Numbered from the stretch's first letter, positions 34,489 through 43,079 are shown. The stretch: DNA of 64,000 nucleotides from Pseudomonas gessardii (GCF_001983165.1 NZ_MNPU01000023.1:25616-89615); one strand, 5' to 3'. Translations and numbers: made by a program. The notes: a model not told the origin generated them from the letters alone.

Positions 34489-35373
34489 TCAGGCTGCCCG
34501 CGTGAAACAGTAGCGCCAGAGCCCCTTGAGCGTCTTGAGATTGCGCGACCGCCAAGGGATTTGGGTCAGCAATTCACTTGCCAACGCTCTATCCTCGCTG
34601 GCGACTTTGGCAAACATCGCATTCAGATAGCGCAACCGAGTGGCTTCATAACCCGGATGATCCTCAAAACGTTTGTAGATTTCGAGTTCGGTTTCAATCA
34701 TCAACCGGCGATTCTTGTAAGTATTGTTTCCGTGCACGCGATACAGGGCAAGCGACTCTTCCAGTATGTCGATGAAGTATCCGGCATGAGCGATGCGAAG
34801 CTCTACGTAATAATCCTCGATGCGAATGGATGGATCGAAACCACCAACCTTCTCGAGCGCCTCGCGACGAAACAGCAAGGTCGGGGCGGGCGGCCCAGGC
34901 TTGCGGTCCATGAACAGGTCATCGAAATCAAGCCGCCGAGCAGGGCGATAGCGCTGCTTCTTGTCAGGTAACAGCTTACTTTCGCCATCGATCAGGACGA
35001 TACCACCAGCACAGATGCCGGTTTCAGGATGCTGCTCCATGAATGCAATCTGCAACGACAGACGTTCAGGGAGCATAAGATCATCCGACCCCAGCGGAGC
35101 GATATAGAGGCCTGCACTGCGGGCGATCATCTCGTTGAGCGTGGTACAGAGCCCCTTGTTCGCCTGCGGTAGGAAATGGAACCCAAGCTCCTCCTGCAGC
35201 CGCCGTATCACTGCAACGCTGTCGTCACGCGAACCATCATCGACCACCAACAGCTCGATGTTAGGGTAGTCTTGGGCATAGACGCTTCGGATGCTGGCTT
35301 CGATGAAGTCAGCATGGTTGTAGGAGGAAATCAGTACCGAAACCAGCGGCAAGCCGCTTTTAACCTCTGTCAT
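34489..35373 (-). CDS. Family 2 glycosyltransferase
   Basis: 294 aa. GT-A fold: SVLISSYNHADFIEASIRSVYAQDYPNIELLVVDDGSRDDS near the N-terminus, and the Asp motif in PLGSDDLMLPERL. It transfers a sugar from a nucleotide donor, probably onto LPS core or O-antigen. It starts in a 4-base overlap with the upstream GT4 gene, so the two are one operon. Confidence 0.9.
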   Translation of the reverse strand: MTEVKSGLPLVSVLISSYNHADFIEASIRSVYAQDYPNIELLVVDDGSRDDSVAVIRRLQEELGFHFLPQANKGLCTTLNEMIARSAGLYIAPLGSDDLMLPERLSLQIAFMEQHPETGICAGGIVLIDGESKLLPDKKQRYRPARRLDFDDLFMDRKPGPPAPTLLFRREALEKVGGFDPSIRIEDYYVELRIAHAGYFIDILEESLALYRVHGNNTYKNRRLMIETELEIYKRFEDHPGYEATRLRYLNAMFAKVASEDRALASELLTQIPWRSRNLKTLKGLWRYCFTRAA

Positions 35374-36515
35374 TTAGACGCCTTTTCAACCGGCAGATCA
35401 CCTTCAAGGAGTGCACGGTACTTGTTACGAAAACTCTCGATATCGTGCTCACGCCGCAGGTATTGGTAGGCACGCTCTCCATCTTCGGCGCGCCGGGCAT
35501 CGCTGTCAGCGAGACAAGCACGCAGTTGTTCGGTCAACGCGGGCACATCGCCCGGCGCGAACGAGCGCCCTCCCGCCCCCTTCAGCAAGGGACGCATCGC
35601 TGGAATGTCAGATCCGAGCACTGGTAAACGACCACACATACCCTCCAGCAACGCAAGGCCCAGGCCCTCCTGCAGCGAGGGCATAGCGAAAACGTCAAAG
35701 GCCTTCACATAACGCATGGCATCTGGTCGAGTACCACAGAGATGTACACGCTCTTGCAAACCTAACTCGGCAATCAGTGCCACCAAGTTGTCAGCTTCGC
35801 GGCCGCCACCAATGATTGACAGATTTACGTTTGGATACTCGTCACTCAAGGCAGCGAATGAACGGATGAGGTACACATGCCCTTTGACAGGTACCAGCCG
35901 ACCTATCGCTCCGATGATCAGCGCGTCGGATGGCAGCCCCAACGCTTGCCGTGCCTGCCCCCGTGGCAGTTGCAGAGATTCAGCCAGATCGATATCCAGG
36001 GCATTGGTTATCGAGACCGTATTGGATTTGGTAAAACCACAGCGCAGGGCAATCAGATAATCGGCTACAGCCGGTGAAACGCCGACGAAGCGCCAGCGCT
36101 CGTCGATTGCGCGCACGGCCTGCCAGCGCCGGTAGAAGCGGTCGTACTCACCAAAGCCGTGAGACACACCGATGCAGCGCGGGATGTGCAACGTTTTGTT
36201 GAGGTGCATGAACAGGTTAACGGTCTTGAAGCGGTGCAGCAGCACCACATCGAAGCTCTCTTCTCGGCAGAACGCCAGCAAGCGCCTGCGCACCTTGAGG
36301 CGTAAACCTCCCATGTCCCTTTTGGTGAATTCAAAGAACACCTGGCGTCGGCCGCAATGCTGAGTATCTTGCGCCGGTCGTCCTTCGAGATACGCGTTGA
36401 CCACGTCGAAGCGTTCGGCTGGCAACCCTTGCAGAATCTGCTCACCCAGATCGGAGTTAGTATCCGCAGCGTTATAGTGAGTCTGCAGTTGCAAGATTTT
36501 CAGAACCTTAGGCAT
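35370..36515 (-). CDS. Family 4 glycosyltransferase
   Basis: 381 aa from ATG 36515. GT-B fold: N-terminal domain, then GAIGRLVPVKGHVYLIRSFA, IIGGGREADNLVALIAELGL and the donor-site motif SLQEGLGLALLEGM (E-x7-E). It overlaps the downstream GT2 gene by 4 bases and the upstream small ORF by 8 bases. Likely LPS/polysaccharide synthesis. Confidence 0.9.
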   Translation of the reverse strand: MPKVLKILQLQTHYNAADTNSDLGEQILQGLPAERFDVVNAYLEGRPAQDTQHCGRRQVFFEFTKRDMGGLRLKVRRRLLAFCREESFDVVLLHRFKTVNLFMHLNKTLHIPRCIGVSHGFGEYDRFYRRWQAVRAIDERWRFVGVSPAVADYLIALRCGFTKSNTVSITNALDIDLAESLQLPRGQARQALGLPSDALIIGAIGRLVPVKGHVYLIRSFAALSDEYPNVNLSIIGGGREADNLVALIAELGLQERVHLCGTRPDAMRYVKAFDVFAMPSLQEGLGLALLEGMCGRLPVLGSDIPAMRPLLKGAGGRSFAPGDVPALTEQLRACLADSDARRAEDGERAYQYLRREHDIESFRNKYRALLEGDLPVEKASK

Positions 36516-36717
36516 AACGTCGGCCCATCCTGAGACGAAGCGCCTTTCTTGCGTAGGATAATTTGTATGGCACGTGCCAATCACTTCTCACGGTTATGCA
36601 GTAGAACTGCTTGAGGTCTCTGGCCAGATAGGTACAGCGAAACAACAATGAAAGGCACAGCTTACGCAGCTCCTGCAGTGCCGCGGGCAATGCGCTTAGG
36701 CGAATACATGGCATCAT
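36508..36717 (-). CDS. Small basic protein translationally coupled to GT4
   Basis: 69 aa, not recognised. It starts at ATG 36717 with GAGG 7 bases upstream and ends TATGCCTAA, so its stop overlaps the GT4 start by 8 bases, exactly the arrangement seen at ileS-lspA. Basic, with a hydrophobic stretch (LCLSLLFRCTYLA) and an Arg/Lys-rich tail (ARKALRLRMGRR). It could be a small accessory protein or a leader that couples GT4 translation, or the end of an eroded gene. Confidence 0.5.
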   Translation of the reverse strand: MMPCIRLSALPAALQELRKLCLSLLFRCTYLARDLKQFYCITVRSDWHVPYKLSYARKALRLRMGRRYA

Positions 36718-36984
36718 GTGTAACCTCAGCCATCAGAACTCCTAGATAACCCAAATATCCTTCATGATCGCCTGGACATGCGAAAAGAATACTCTCATAC
36801 CGTAGCTGAACGTTCTAGCGCTTCGCGTAGTAGCGCTGTCATTTTTCCACGTAGCATCCTGAAAGCCTGAGCCCAGCTCTGATCCAGTACCCCACCTCAC
36901 TGTACTCACTTGCCGACTTGCCCTGACAGGTTCGATCGCACTTTTAGGATGCGGCCTGGAGGGCTACCTGACCCCAAGCCGGCG

Positions 36985-37335
36985 GGAGGATTCCCTCGCA
37001 GGGTGACGCGCTGGCAGGGGAAACCGATGGACCAGCCATTGTCACTCGGGTAGTGAGTGGATACTTCAATTACTACGCGGTACCAGGAAACTTGAAGCTA
37101 CTGAGTGGCTTCAGGAAAGCCGTTTGCCGATATTGGCGCCAGGCTCTCCTACAATGTAACCAGCGGAATCGGCTGCAATAGTCTCGCTTCGGGTTGCTCA
37201 CAAATCACTACAGACCCAGCCGAAAGAATGCACAGCCATACCCTGAGGATCGCTTCGCGTCACGTACCCGAGGCTGGGGCCGTATGCGTAGTTCCGCACG
37301 TACGGATCTGTGCGGCTGGTGGCGAGATCCTAGGT
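36985..37335 (+). pseudogene. 3' remnant of a group II intron reverse transcriptase/maturase
   Basis: From about 37059 one frame reads GYFNYYAVPGNLKLLSGFRK and AVCRYWRQALLQCNQRNRL, the maturase (domain X) pattern of group II intron proteins, then hits a stop at 37179. In the other two frames the usual C-terminal ends continue: PYPEDRFASRTRGWGRMR and VVPHVRICAAGG. A hairpin CCGTATGCG...CGCACGTACGG (37280-37305) resembles the conserved intron RNA stem after the gene. The 5' part of the gene is missing, and frameshifts and a stop have accumulated. A dead relic. Confidence 0.65.
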
Positions 37336-37471
37336 ATCTACACATCTCTGATGTGCTGGTATTTGGGGTTGTGCTCTTGCAGCGCCATCCCTTCTGGGTC
37401 TTTAAAAAGCAGCCAAATACCGCCAGCGGTGGTCAGGTAAACCCTGACCCAAGGTTGCCAAAAGACCCAAG

Positions 37472-37577
37472 GTGGGAGCTGTCTCGCTCTGCGAGGCTGC
37501 GATGGCGGCGGCACTGCCAGCCTTTATGTCGTCTGACACACCGCTATCGCAGCCTCGCAGGGCGATACAGCTCCCAC
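37472..37577. repeat. REP-like doublet, variant family
   Basis: Arms GTGGGAGCTGTCTCGCTCTG and the inverted counterpart ending GCGATACAGCTCCCAC, with cores GAGGCTGCGAT / ATCGCAGCCTC. The head matches the common GTGGGAGCTGGC family, but the arm core differs. Elsewhere in 36725-37652 I see only the intron relic. Confidence 0.8.
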
Positions 37578-37652
37578 AACGGGGCGCGCATGCTTATAAG
37601 GTCGCCTCCTCGCTTTTTTTGACCTTAGTCGCCCCCACCCGGGACCGTATTG

Positions 37653-38951
37653 TCAGTGGAGCTTGAGCCGCGGCTCGGTGCCTCGGCCAATCTTGCTGCC
37701 CAGCATCAACATCATCGTGCGGAAGAACCCGTACAACGCCATCTGGTGCATGCGGTACAGCGACACATAAAACATCCGCGCCAGCCAGCCTTCGAGCATC
37801 ACACTGCCGGTCAGGTTGCCCATCAAGTTACCCACAGCCGAAAAACGTGAGAGCGAGATCAGGGAGCCATAGTCGGTGTACTTGTAGCTGGGCAGTGCCT
37901 TGCCTTCGATGCGCAACTTCAGGGACTTGGCCAGCAGCGACGCCTGCTGGTGCGCCGCTTGCGCCCGTGGCGGAACATTGCGGTCGGTGCCGGGTTGCGG
38001 GCAGGCTGCGCAGTCACCGAAGGCGAAGATATTCTCGTCACGGGTGGTCTGCAGCGTTGGCAGCACCTGCAGTTGGTTGATGCGGTTGGTCTCCAGGCCG
38101 TCGATATCCTTGAGAAAGCCCGGTGCGCGAATCCCCGCAGCCCACACCTTGAGGCTGGCGGGAATCACCTGGCCACTGCTGGTAATCAGGCTCTCGGCGG
38201 TGACTTCGCTCACGGCCGAGTTGGTCATGACTGTCACCCCGAGCTTTTCCAGGGTTTTATGCACAGGCCCGCTGATCCGCTCTGGCAGGGCTGGCAATAC
38301 CCGAGGGCCGGCTTCGATCAGGGTGATGTGCATGTTTTCCGGCTTGATCCGGTCCAGGCCATAGGCCGCCAGTTCGTGGGCGGCATTGTGCAGTTCGGCG
38401 GCCAGTTCGACTCCGGTGGCGCCGGCGCCAACGATTGCCACGCTAATCTGTTCCACCACATCGGTTTGCCCGGCGTGGGCGCGCAGGTAGTGGTTGAGCA
38501 ATTGCTGGTGGAAACGTTCGGCCTGCTTGCGGGTATCGAGGAACAGGCAGTGCTGTGCCGCGCCTTCGGTACCGAAGTCGTTGGTGGTGCTGCCGACGGC
38601 AATCACCAGGGTGTCATAACCCAGCACGCGCGCGGGCACCAGCTCGCGGCCTTCTTCATCAAGGGTCGCGGCCAGCTGGATCTTCTTCTGTTCACGATCA
38701 AGCCCGCTCATGCGCCCCAGTTGGAACTCGAAGTGGTTCCATTTGGCCTGGGCAACATAATTGAGTTCGTCTTCAGAGGAGTTCAGCGAACCGGCGGCCA
38801 CCTCATGCAACAGGGGCTTCCAGATGTGGGTCAGGTTGGTGTCTACCAGCGTGACACTGGCACTGCCGCGCTTGCCCAGGGTCTTACCCAGACGGGTAGC
38901 CAACTCCAGGCCGCCGGCGCCGCCGCCGACGATAATAATACGATGGGTCAT
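37653..38951 (-). CDS. ndh: Type II NADH dehydrogenase
   Basis: 432 aa from ATG 38951 (MTHRIIIVGGGAGGLELATRLG), preferred over an upstream TTG. Two Rossmann motifs: the N-terminal FAD site, and VAIVGAGATGVELAAELHNAA for NADH. C-terminal amphipathic region for membrane binding (MFYVSLYRMHQMALYGFFRTMML). A non-proton-pumping enzyme passing electrons from NADH to ubiquinone. Marks the return to conserved synteny (PA4538). Confidence 0.95.
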   Translation of the reverse strand: MTHRIIIVGGGAGGLELATRLGKTLGKRGSASVTLVDTNLTHIWKPLLHEVAAGSLNSSEDELNYVAQAKWNHFEFQLGRMSGLDREQKKIQLAATLDEEGRELVPARVLGYDTLVIAVGSTTNDFGTEGAAQHCLFLDTRKQAERFHQQLLNHYLRAHAGQTDVVEQISVAIVGAGATGVELAAELHNAAHELAAYGLDRIKPENMHITLIEAGPRVLPALPERISGPVHKTLEKLGVTVMTNSAVSEVTAESLITSSGQVIPASLKVWAAGIRAPGFLKDIDGLETNRINQLQVLPTLQTTRDENIFAFGDCAACPQPGTDRNVPPRAQAAHQQASLLAKSLKLRIEGKALPSYKYTDYGSLISLSRFSAVGNLMGNLTGSVMLEGWLARMFYVSLYRMHQMALYGFFRTMMLMLGSKIGRGTEPRLKLH

Positions 38952-39011
38952 GGGGGTATCTCGCAAGGCTAAAAGAAATCGGTGCGGTTACCCGAGCGAG
39001 CGCCAGGCAGC

Positions 39012-39185
39012 TCATAGCGTCAGGTAACTCAAAAGGCGGCTCAGAAAGCCCAGGGCAATCACCACAACCAGTACCACCCCAAGGAGCAGCCACGGCCGGA
39101 AAGGCTTGCGCTCAACCTGGTGCTGGGACAGTTGCAGGTACTCTTCGACATGTTGTTGGTCGTCAGGGTTCAGGCGGCTGGTCAT
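39012..39185 (-). CDS. DUF3094 family small membrane protein
   Basis: 57 aa (too short for ordinary ORF filters). MTSRLNPDDQQHVEEYLQ, then VERKPFRPWLLLGVVLVVVI and ALGFLSRLL. One C-terminal membrane helix and a polar cytoplasmic N-terminus. Matches DUF3094 of Pseudomonas; function unknown. Between DUF1780 and ndh on the same strand. Confidence 0.85.
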   Translation of the reverse strand: MTSRLNPDDQQHVEEYLQLSQHQVERKPFRPWLLLGVVLVVVIALGFLSRLLSYLTL

Positions 39186-39224
39186 AAAGGCCTCGTCAGG
39201 TAGACGTTGCTGAGGGGGATCACG

Positions 39225-39854
39225 TTACAGGCTGATACCCACGTCGAACACTATGCTGCGCCCCAGGTTGTTGCGCAAGAAATCCGGTGCGTCCGGGTGG
39301 GCGAATAACACCCGCGCAAAGGTCGGGCCGACCAATGACAGCGAGCGCCAGCCCTGGCGCAGGTATTCGGTGGGCGGTGGGAAATGGCTGTTGAGGTCCA
39401 GCACTTCGCGCTTGAGGCTGGCAAAGGCGATGATATCCAGCTCCCCCAGGTCCATGCCGCGCTCTTTGTAGTTATGGGCCTTCTTGCGCAAGGTCGGCGC
39501 CAGGCGCAGGAGGAACTCATGGGCAGGAATGCGCCTGGGCTTGGCCTCGCGTCGTACCAGTTGGCTCAGGGAAAAAGCACTGCGCCGGCGCAGCAGTTCG
39601 TCGCGCCATTCGTCATTCAGGCGGCGGCCTTCGTCGAGGACAAAAAACACCTCGAAACTGGCATCGCGAAACAGCACGTCCGGCGGTTCTTGACCGGCGG
39701 CATGAAACTCTTCGGCACGGTAGGGCACATTCAGGCCTTGCAGCAGGCGCTGGCAGACCCAACGCTCACGCTCCCATTTGCGGGCATTGGACAGGAACGC
39801 GTTGGCTTGTTCGGCCGCTATGGTGAGCAGGCGCAAATAATCTGAGTCATCCAT
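39225..39854 (-). CDS. DUF1780 family protein
   Basis: 209 aa, soluble. RKWERERWVCQRLLQGLNVPY, PDVLFRDASFEVFFVLDEGRRLNDEWR and HNYKERGMDLGELDIIAFASLKR are typical of DUF1780 (PA4535 type), a fold related to restriction endonuclease-like proteins in some descriptions. The Asp/Glu-containing segments could be a nuclease-like core; this is inference only. Confidence 0.85.
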   Translation of the reverse strand: MDDSDYLRLLTIAAEQANAFLSNARKWERERWVCQRLLQGLNVPYRAEEFHAAGQEPPDVLFRDASFEVFFVLDEGRRLNDEWRDELLRRRSAFSLSQLVRREAKPRRIPAHEFLLRLAPTLRKKAHNYKERGMDLGELDIIAFASLKREVLDLNSHFPPPTEYLRQGWRSLSLVGPTFARVLFAHPDAPDFLRNNLGRSIVFDVGISL

Positions 39855-39955
39855 GCTTGCAGCTTAGCGTTCAAATGATGACCGCAGGAAGTCCCGTGTG
39901 AAAAGGCTCGGTGTAGACTGGCGCTTCAGTTGACGGTTTACACAAGGAGTTCGCG

Positions 39956-40423
39956 GTGAAGTTTTGGGTTGCGGTGTTGCTGAGCTTTTTGCCCCTTTGG
40001 GCCCAAGCGGTTGAGCTGGGGGAGCGGCTGACGCCCTGGACCCTGCTCGACCAGTTCGACCAGGCCTATACCCTGGATAACCAGGCGCAGGTCTTGCTGG
40101 TAGCGCGCAGCATGGACGCCGCCAAGCAGGTGGATGCGGCCTTGCAGGGCCAGCCCAAGGGGTATCTGGAGGCACGCCATGTGGTGTTTGTCGCCGATAT
40201 CCAGCGCATGCCAAGGCTGATTGCCAAGCTCTTCGCCGTCCCGGCGATGCAGGCCTATAACTACCGGGTGATGCTCGACCGTGATGCGCGGATCGCTGTG
40301 CGTTATCCGGCGCCTGTGGATAAAGTGCTGTGGTTGCAGTTGGAGGACGGCAAGCTGGTCGCGCGCCATGAGTACGCCTCTGCCGCCGAACTGCGCCAGG
40401 CCCTGGAGCAGGTACAGCCGTGA
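39956..40423 (+). CDS. Exported thioredoxin-fold-like protein of unknown function
   Basis: 155 aa. Signal peptide MKFWVAVLLSFLPLWAQA. The start of the mature protein (LGERLTPWTLLDQFDQAYTL) resembles TlpA/YtfJ-type thioredoxin folds, but no Cys is present, so it is not a redox enzyme. It overlaps the CbiM-like permease gene by 4 bases (GTGA). Sometimes labelled 'FAD/FMN-containing dehydrogenase' in Pseudomonas genomes, which the sequence does not support. Confidence 0.75.
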   Translation: MKFWVAVLLSFLPLWAQAVELGERLTPWTLLDQFDQAYTLDNQAQVLLVARSMDAAKQVDAALQGQPKGYLEARHVVFVADIQRMPRLIAKLFAVPAMQAYNYRVMLDRDARIAVRYPAPVDKVLWLQLEDGKLVARHEYASAAELRQALEQVQP

Positions 40424-41109
40424 TCAGTGCCGCCATGCTGGCGCCGCAAACCCTGTGGCTGGGCTGGCTGCTGTATGCACCGGTGATTGTCTGGGCGATC
40501 CTGCGCTCGTCCTGGGTCGAGCTGTTTGCCGACCGGCGGCGCCAGCATCTGTTGTTTGGCACGGTGTTCGCGCTGTTTATGTTGTGGCTGGTGCGCCGGG
40601 ACTTCGATAGCGGGGTGTCCTACCACTTTATCGGCATGACCGCCGTGACCCTGCTACTCGACTGGCCCCTGGCAATTGTCGGTGGGCTGGCGGCGCAATT
40701 GGGCCTGGTGCTGCTCGGGCGCCAGGACTTGGCGGCGGTCGGGGTCAATGGCGCGCTGCTGGTCCTGCTGCCGGTACTGGTGACCGAGACGTGCGCGCTG
40801 CTGGTGGAGCGGGCGCAGCCGCGCAATCCCTTTGTGTATATCTTCTGTTCCGGTTTTTTTGCCGCCGCCTTGTCGGCGTTGCTGTGCCTGTTGGCCGGCC
40901 TGGGCCTGCTGTGGCTGGACGGCCGCTTCGCCATGCCCGAGTGGATCGAGGATTTTATCGGTTACCTGTGGCTGATCATCTTTCCCGAAGCCTTTATCAA
41001 CGGCATGGTGATCAGTGCCTTGGTGGTGTTTTGCCCGGAGTGGCTGGAGACGTTCAACCGGACGCGCTACCTCTCGGCGCCCTGGAAGGATGACAATTCA
41101 CGCCCTTGA
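40420..41109 (+). CDS. CbiM-like energy-coupling factor permease homologue
   Basis: 229 aa from GTG 40420 (overlapping the previous stop); ATG 40435 is an alternative. Six to seven membrane helices. VSYHFIGMTAVTLLLDWPLAI and IIFPEAFINGMVISALVVF match ECF/CbiM-type permeases for metal or cofactor uptake. No ATPase or other ECF partner is nearby. Substrate unknown. Confidence 0.75.
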   Translation: MISAAMLAPQTLWLGWLLYAPVIVWAILRSSWVELFADRRRQHLLFGTVFALFMLWLVRRDFDSGVSYHFIGMTAVTLLLDWPLAIVGGLAAQLGLVLLGRQDLAAVGVNGALLVLLPVLVTETCALLVERAQPRNPFVYIFCSGFFAAALSALLCLLAGLGLLWLDGRFAMPEWIEDFIGYLWLIIFPEAFINGMVISALVVFCPEWLETFNRTRYLSAPWKDDNSRP

Positions 41110-41172
41110 TCCAAATCAAAGGCGGGACGCAAAAGTGGTCGCATGCTCTGCGAAACTTCCAGGAGCACGATC

Positions 41173-41388
41173 ATGAGTGTGTACGAGTGGGCACGGCAGG
41201 AGTTGCGCAGAAGCCAGGATGCGGCACAGGAAATCGGTTTTGACCCGGGCTTGAGCCTGCGCGCCTTGCTCAGTGCGGTGGTGCAGCAGAGCAAGGGCGT
41301 ACGCAGTGCCGAAGACCTGGCTGACGAGTTGCTGTTTCTTGCAGAAAACCTCGACGACCAGCAGGACTACGGCTTTATGCGACCTTAG
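41173..41388 (+). CDS. Small conserved hypothetical protein, 71 aa
   Basis: ATG 41173 with AGGAG upstream; the longer frame to 41143 lacks a ribosome site. Soluble, acidic: ELRRSQDAAQEIGFDPGLSLRALLSAVVQQ...SAEDLADELLFLAENLDDQQD. Conserved at the PA4532-like position before yacG. It ends in a 4-base overlap with convergent yacG. No function can be assigned. Confidence 0.7.
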   Translation: MSVYEWARQELRRSQDAAQEIGFDPGLSLRALLSAVVQQSKGVRSAEDLADELLFLAENLDDQQDYGFMRP

Positions 41389-41588
41389 TGGGCCCGCGGT
41401 GGCAGGTCTTCGGAGAACAGTTCGTCTTCAGCGTCCGGGCTGACCGGAATCTTGTGTTCCTCCGCGGCCCAGGCGCCCAGATCGATCAGTTTGCAGCGAT
41501 CCGAGCAGAATGGCCGGTTGAGGTTGGTCGCTTTCCATTCCACGGGTGCGCCGCAGGTTGGGCATTCGACGGTCAAGGGTTGGCTCAT
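41385..41588 (-). CDS. yacG: DNA gyrase inhibitor YacG
   Basis: 67 aa. Zinc finger CPTCGAPVEW...FCSDRCK (C-x2-C-x15-C-x3-C), acidic C-terminus. Small zinc protein reported to bind GyrB. It overlaps coaE by 4 bases and forms the 3' end of the pilC-pilD-coaE-yacG operon. Confidence 0.93.
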   Translation of the reverse strand: MSQPLTVECPTCGAPVEWKATNLNRPFCSDRCKLIDLGAWAAEEHKIPVSPDAEDELFSEDLPPRAH

Positions 41589-42208
41589 GTTCGGCCTCCA
41601 CACAAAGTAAGGTAAAAGTGGTGCAGTCGCTCGACCTCGGCCTGTAGCCAGGCCAGGTCCTGGTCATTGACCAGTACATCGTCGGCATGGCGCAAGCGCT
41701 CTTCCCGGGAGGCCTGGGCCTTGAGAATCGCCTGCACCTGTTCTTCGCTGATGCCATCGCGCAGCAGGGTACGCTGAATCTGTGTTGCTTGCGGCACATC
41801 GATCACCAGGATGCGCTGGGTCATGGCGGACTGGCCCGACTCAATCAACAACGGCGATACCAGGATCGCATAGGGCGAGCGGGCGCGGGCCAAGTGGTTG
41901 CGGATCTCGTCGGCAATCAGCGGGTGCAGCAGGGCCTCCAGCCACCGGCGTTCTTGCGGTGCCTGGAAAATGCGCTGGCGCAAGGCCGCGCGATCCAACT
42001 GGCCATCGGGCCGCAGGATCGCGCCGCCGAAGTGCTCGGCAATCTTGGCCAGCGCCGGGCGGCCGGGCTCCACCACCCAACGTGAGGCGTGGTCGGCGTC
42101 GATCAGGTCCACGCCAAGGTCGATAAAGTGCTGGGCCGCAGCGCTTTTGCCGCTGCCGATGCCGCCCGTCAGGCCAAGAATCCAGGGTGTTGCGACAGAA
42201 GTGGTCAT
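41585..42208 (-). CDS. coaE: Dephospho-CoA kinase
   Basis: 207 aa from ATG 42208 (MTTSVATPWILGLTGGIGSGKSAA); P-loop GGIGSGKSA, DADHASRWVVEPG, and the family block SPLLIESG. The last step of coenzyme A synthesis. Overlaps pilD by 4 bases. Confidence 0.95.
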   Translation of the reverse strand: MTTSVATPWILGLTGGIGSGKSAAAQHFIDLGVDLIDADHASRWVVEPGRPALAKIAEHFGGAILRPDGQLDRAALRQRIFQAPQERRWLEALLHPLIADEIRNHLARARSPYAILVSPLLIESGQSAMTQRILVIDVPQATQIQRTLLRDGISEEQVQAILKAQASREERLRHADDVLVNDQDLAWLQAEVERLHHFYLTLCGGRT

Positions 42209-43077
42209 CTGAAACCGACAGACTGCAAATAGAAGTCGGTTATTTGACCACCCCAGAGCAATGCAATCCAGCCGGCAATTGCCAGATAGGGACCAAAAGG
42301 CAGGGGCGTCGACGTCTGCGCATGACGCAGGCGCAACACAATCACCCCGGCTATCGCGCCTACCAGCGAGGCCAGCAGCAGCGTCAGTGGCAGGATCTGC
42401 CAGCCACCCCAGGCGCCGAGCATGGCCAAGAGCTTGAAGTCGCCATAGCCCATGCCGTCCTTGCCTGTGCATAACTTGAACAGCCAGAACACCGACCACA
42501 GGCTCAGGTAACCAACGACCGCGCCCAGCAGAGCATCGGGCAAGGTTACGTACAGTTCAAAATAATTGAGGATCAGCCCCAGCCACAGCAGTGGTAGCAC
42601 CAGCACATCCGGCAGCAGTTGGTGATCGGCGTCGATCAGGCTCATGGCCAGCAGGCCCCAGCTCAAGAACAGCACCCCGGCGGCCGGCCAGCCGAAGCCG
42701 TAGTGCCAGGCAATAAAGGCCGAGAGCAGCCCGCAGGCCAGTTCGACAAGCGGGTAGCGTGGGCTGATGGAGCCGTGGCACCGTGCGCAGCGCCCCCTGA
42801 GCAGCAGGTAGCTGAGCACCGGGATATTTTCCCAGGGGCGAATCGGCTGCGAGCAGTGTGGGCAGCAGGAGTTGGGGTGCAGCAGGTTATAGGTCGGGCC
42901 GCTGGGTTCGGGGGGCAGGCCGAGTATTTCATGGGCCTGGGCGCGCCAGTCCCGTTCGAGCATGGTTGGCAGGCGCCACACCAGCACGTTGAGGAAGCTG
43001 CCGACGATCAGCCCCATTACCAGGGAAGCCCAGACGAACAGCCAGGGATGAAGGATCAGGAGTTGGCCAAGGGTCAT
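42205..43077 (-). CDS. pilD: Prepilin peptidase/N-methyltransferase PilD
   Basis: 290 aa from ATG 43077. About eight membrane helices; the tetra-Cys zinc loop (CCPHCSQPI...GRCARCHGSISPRYP) and the two aspartyl protease motifs (IDADHQLLPD, GMGYGDFKL). It cleaves and N-methylates the prepilins in this window (FimT, PilV, W, X, E, A), plus type II secretion pseudopilins if present. Confidence 0.95.
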   Translation of the reverse strand: MTLGQLLILHPWLFVWASLVMGLIVGSFLNVLVWRLPTMLERDWRAQAHEILGLPPEPSGPTYNLLHPNSCCPHCSQPIRPWENIPVLSYLLLRGRCARCHGSISPRYPLVELACGLLSAFIAWHYGFGWPAAGVLFLSWGLLAMSLIDADHQLLPDVLVLPLLWLGLILNYFELYVTLPDALLGAVVGYLSLWSVFWLFKLCTGKDGMGYGDFKLLAMLGAWGGWQILPLTLLLASLVGAIAGVIVLRLRHAQTSTPLPFGPYLAIAGWIALLWGGQITDFYLQSVGFR

Positions 43078-43079
43078 GT

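Noticed and set aside
37105..37622. Two overlapping plus-strand ORFs (111 and 142 aa)
   Set aside because: They are made of out-of-frame group II intron RT pieces plus a REP doublet.
37580..37652. Right-hand attachment site matching the tRNA-Pro 3' end
   Set aside because: No copy of the tRNA 3' segment was seen near ndh.
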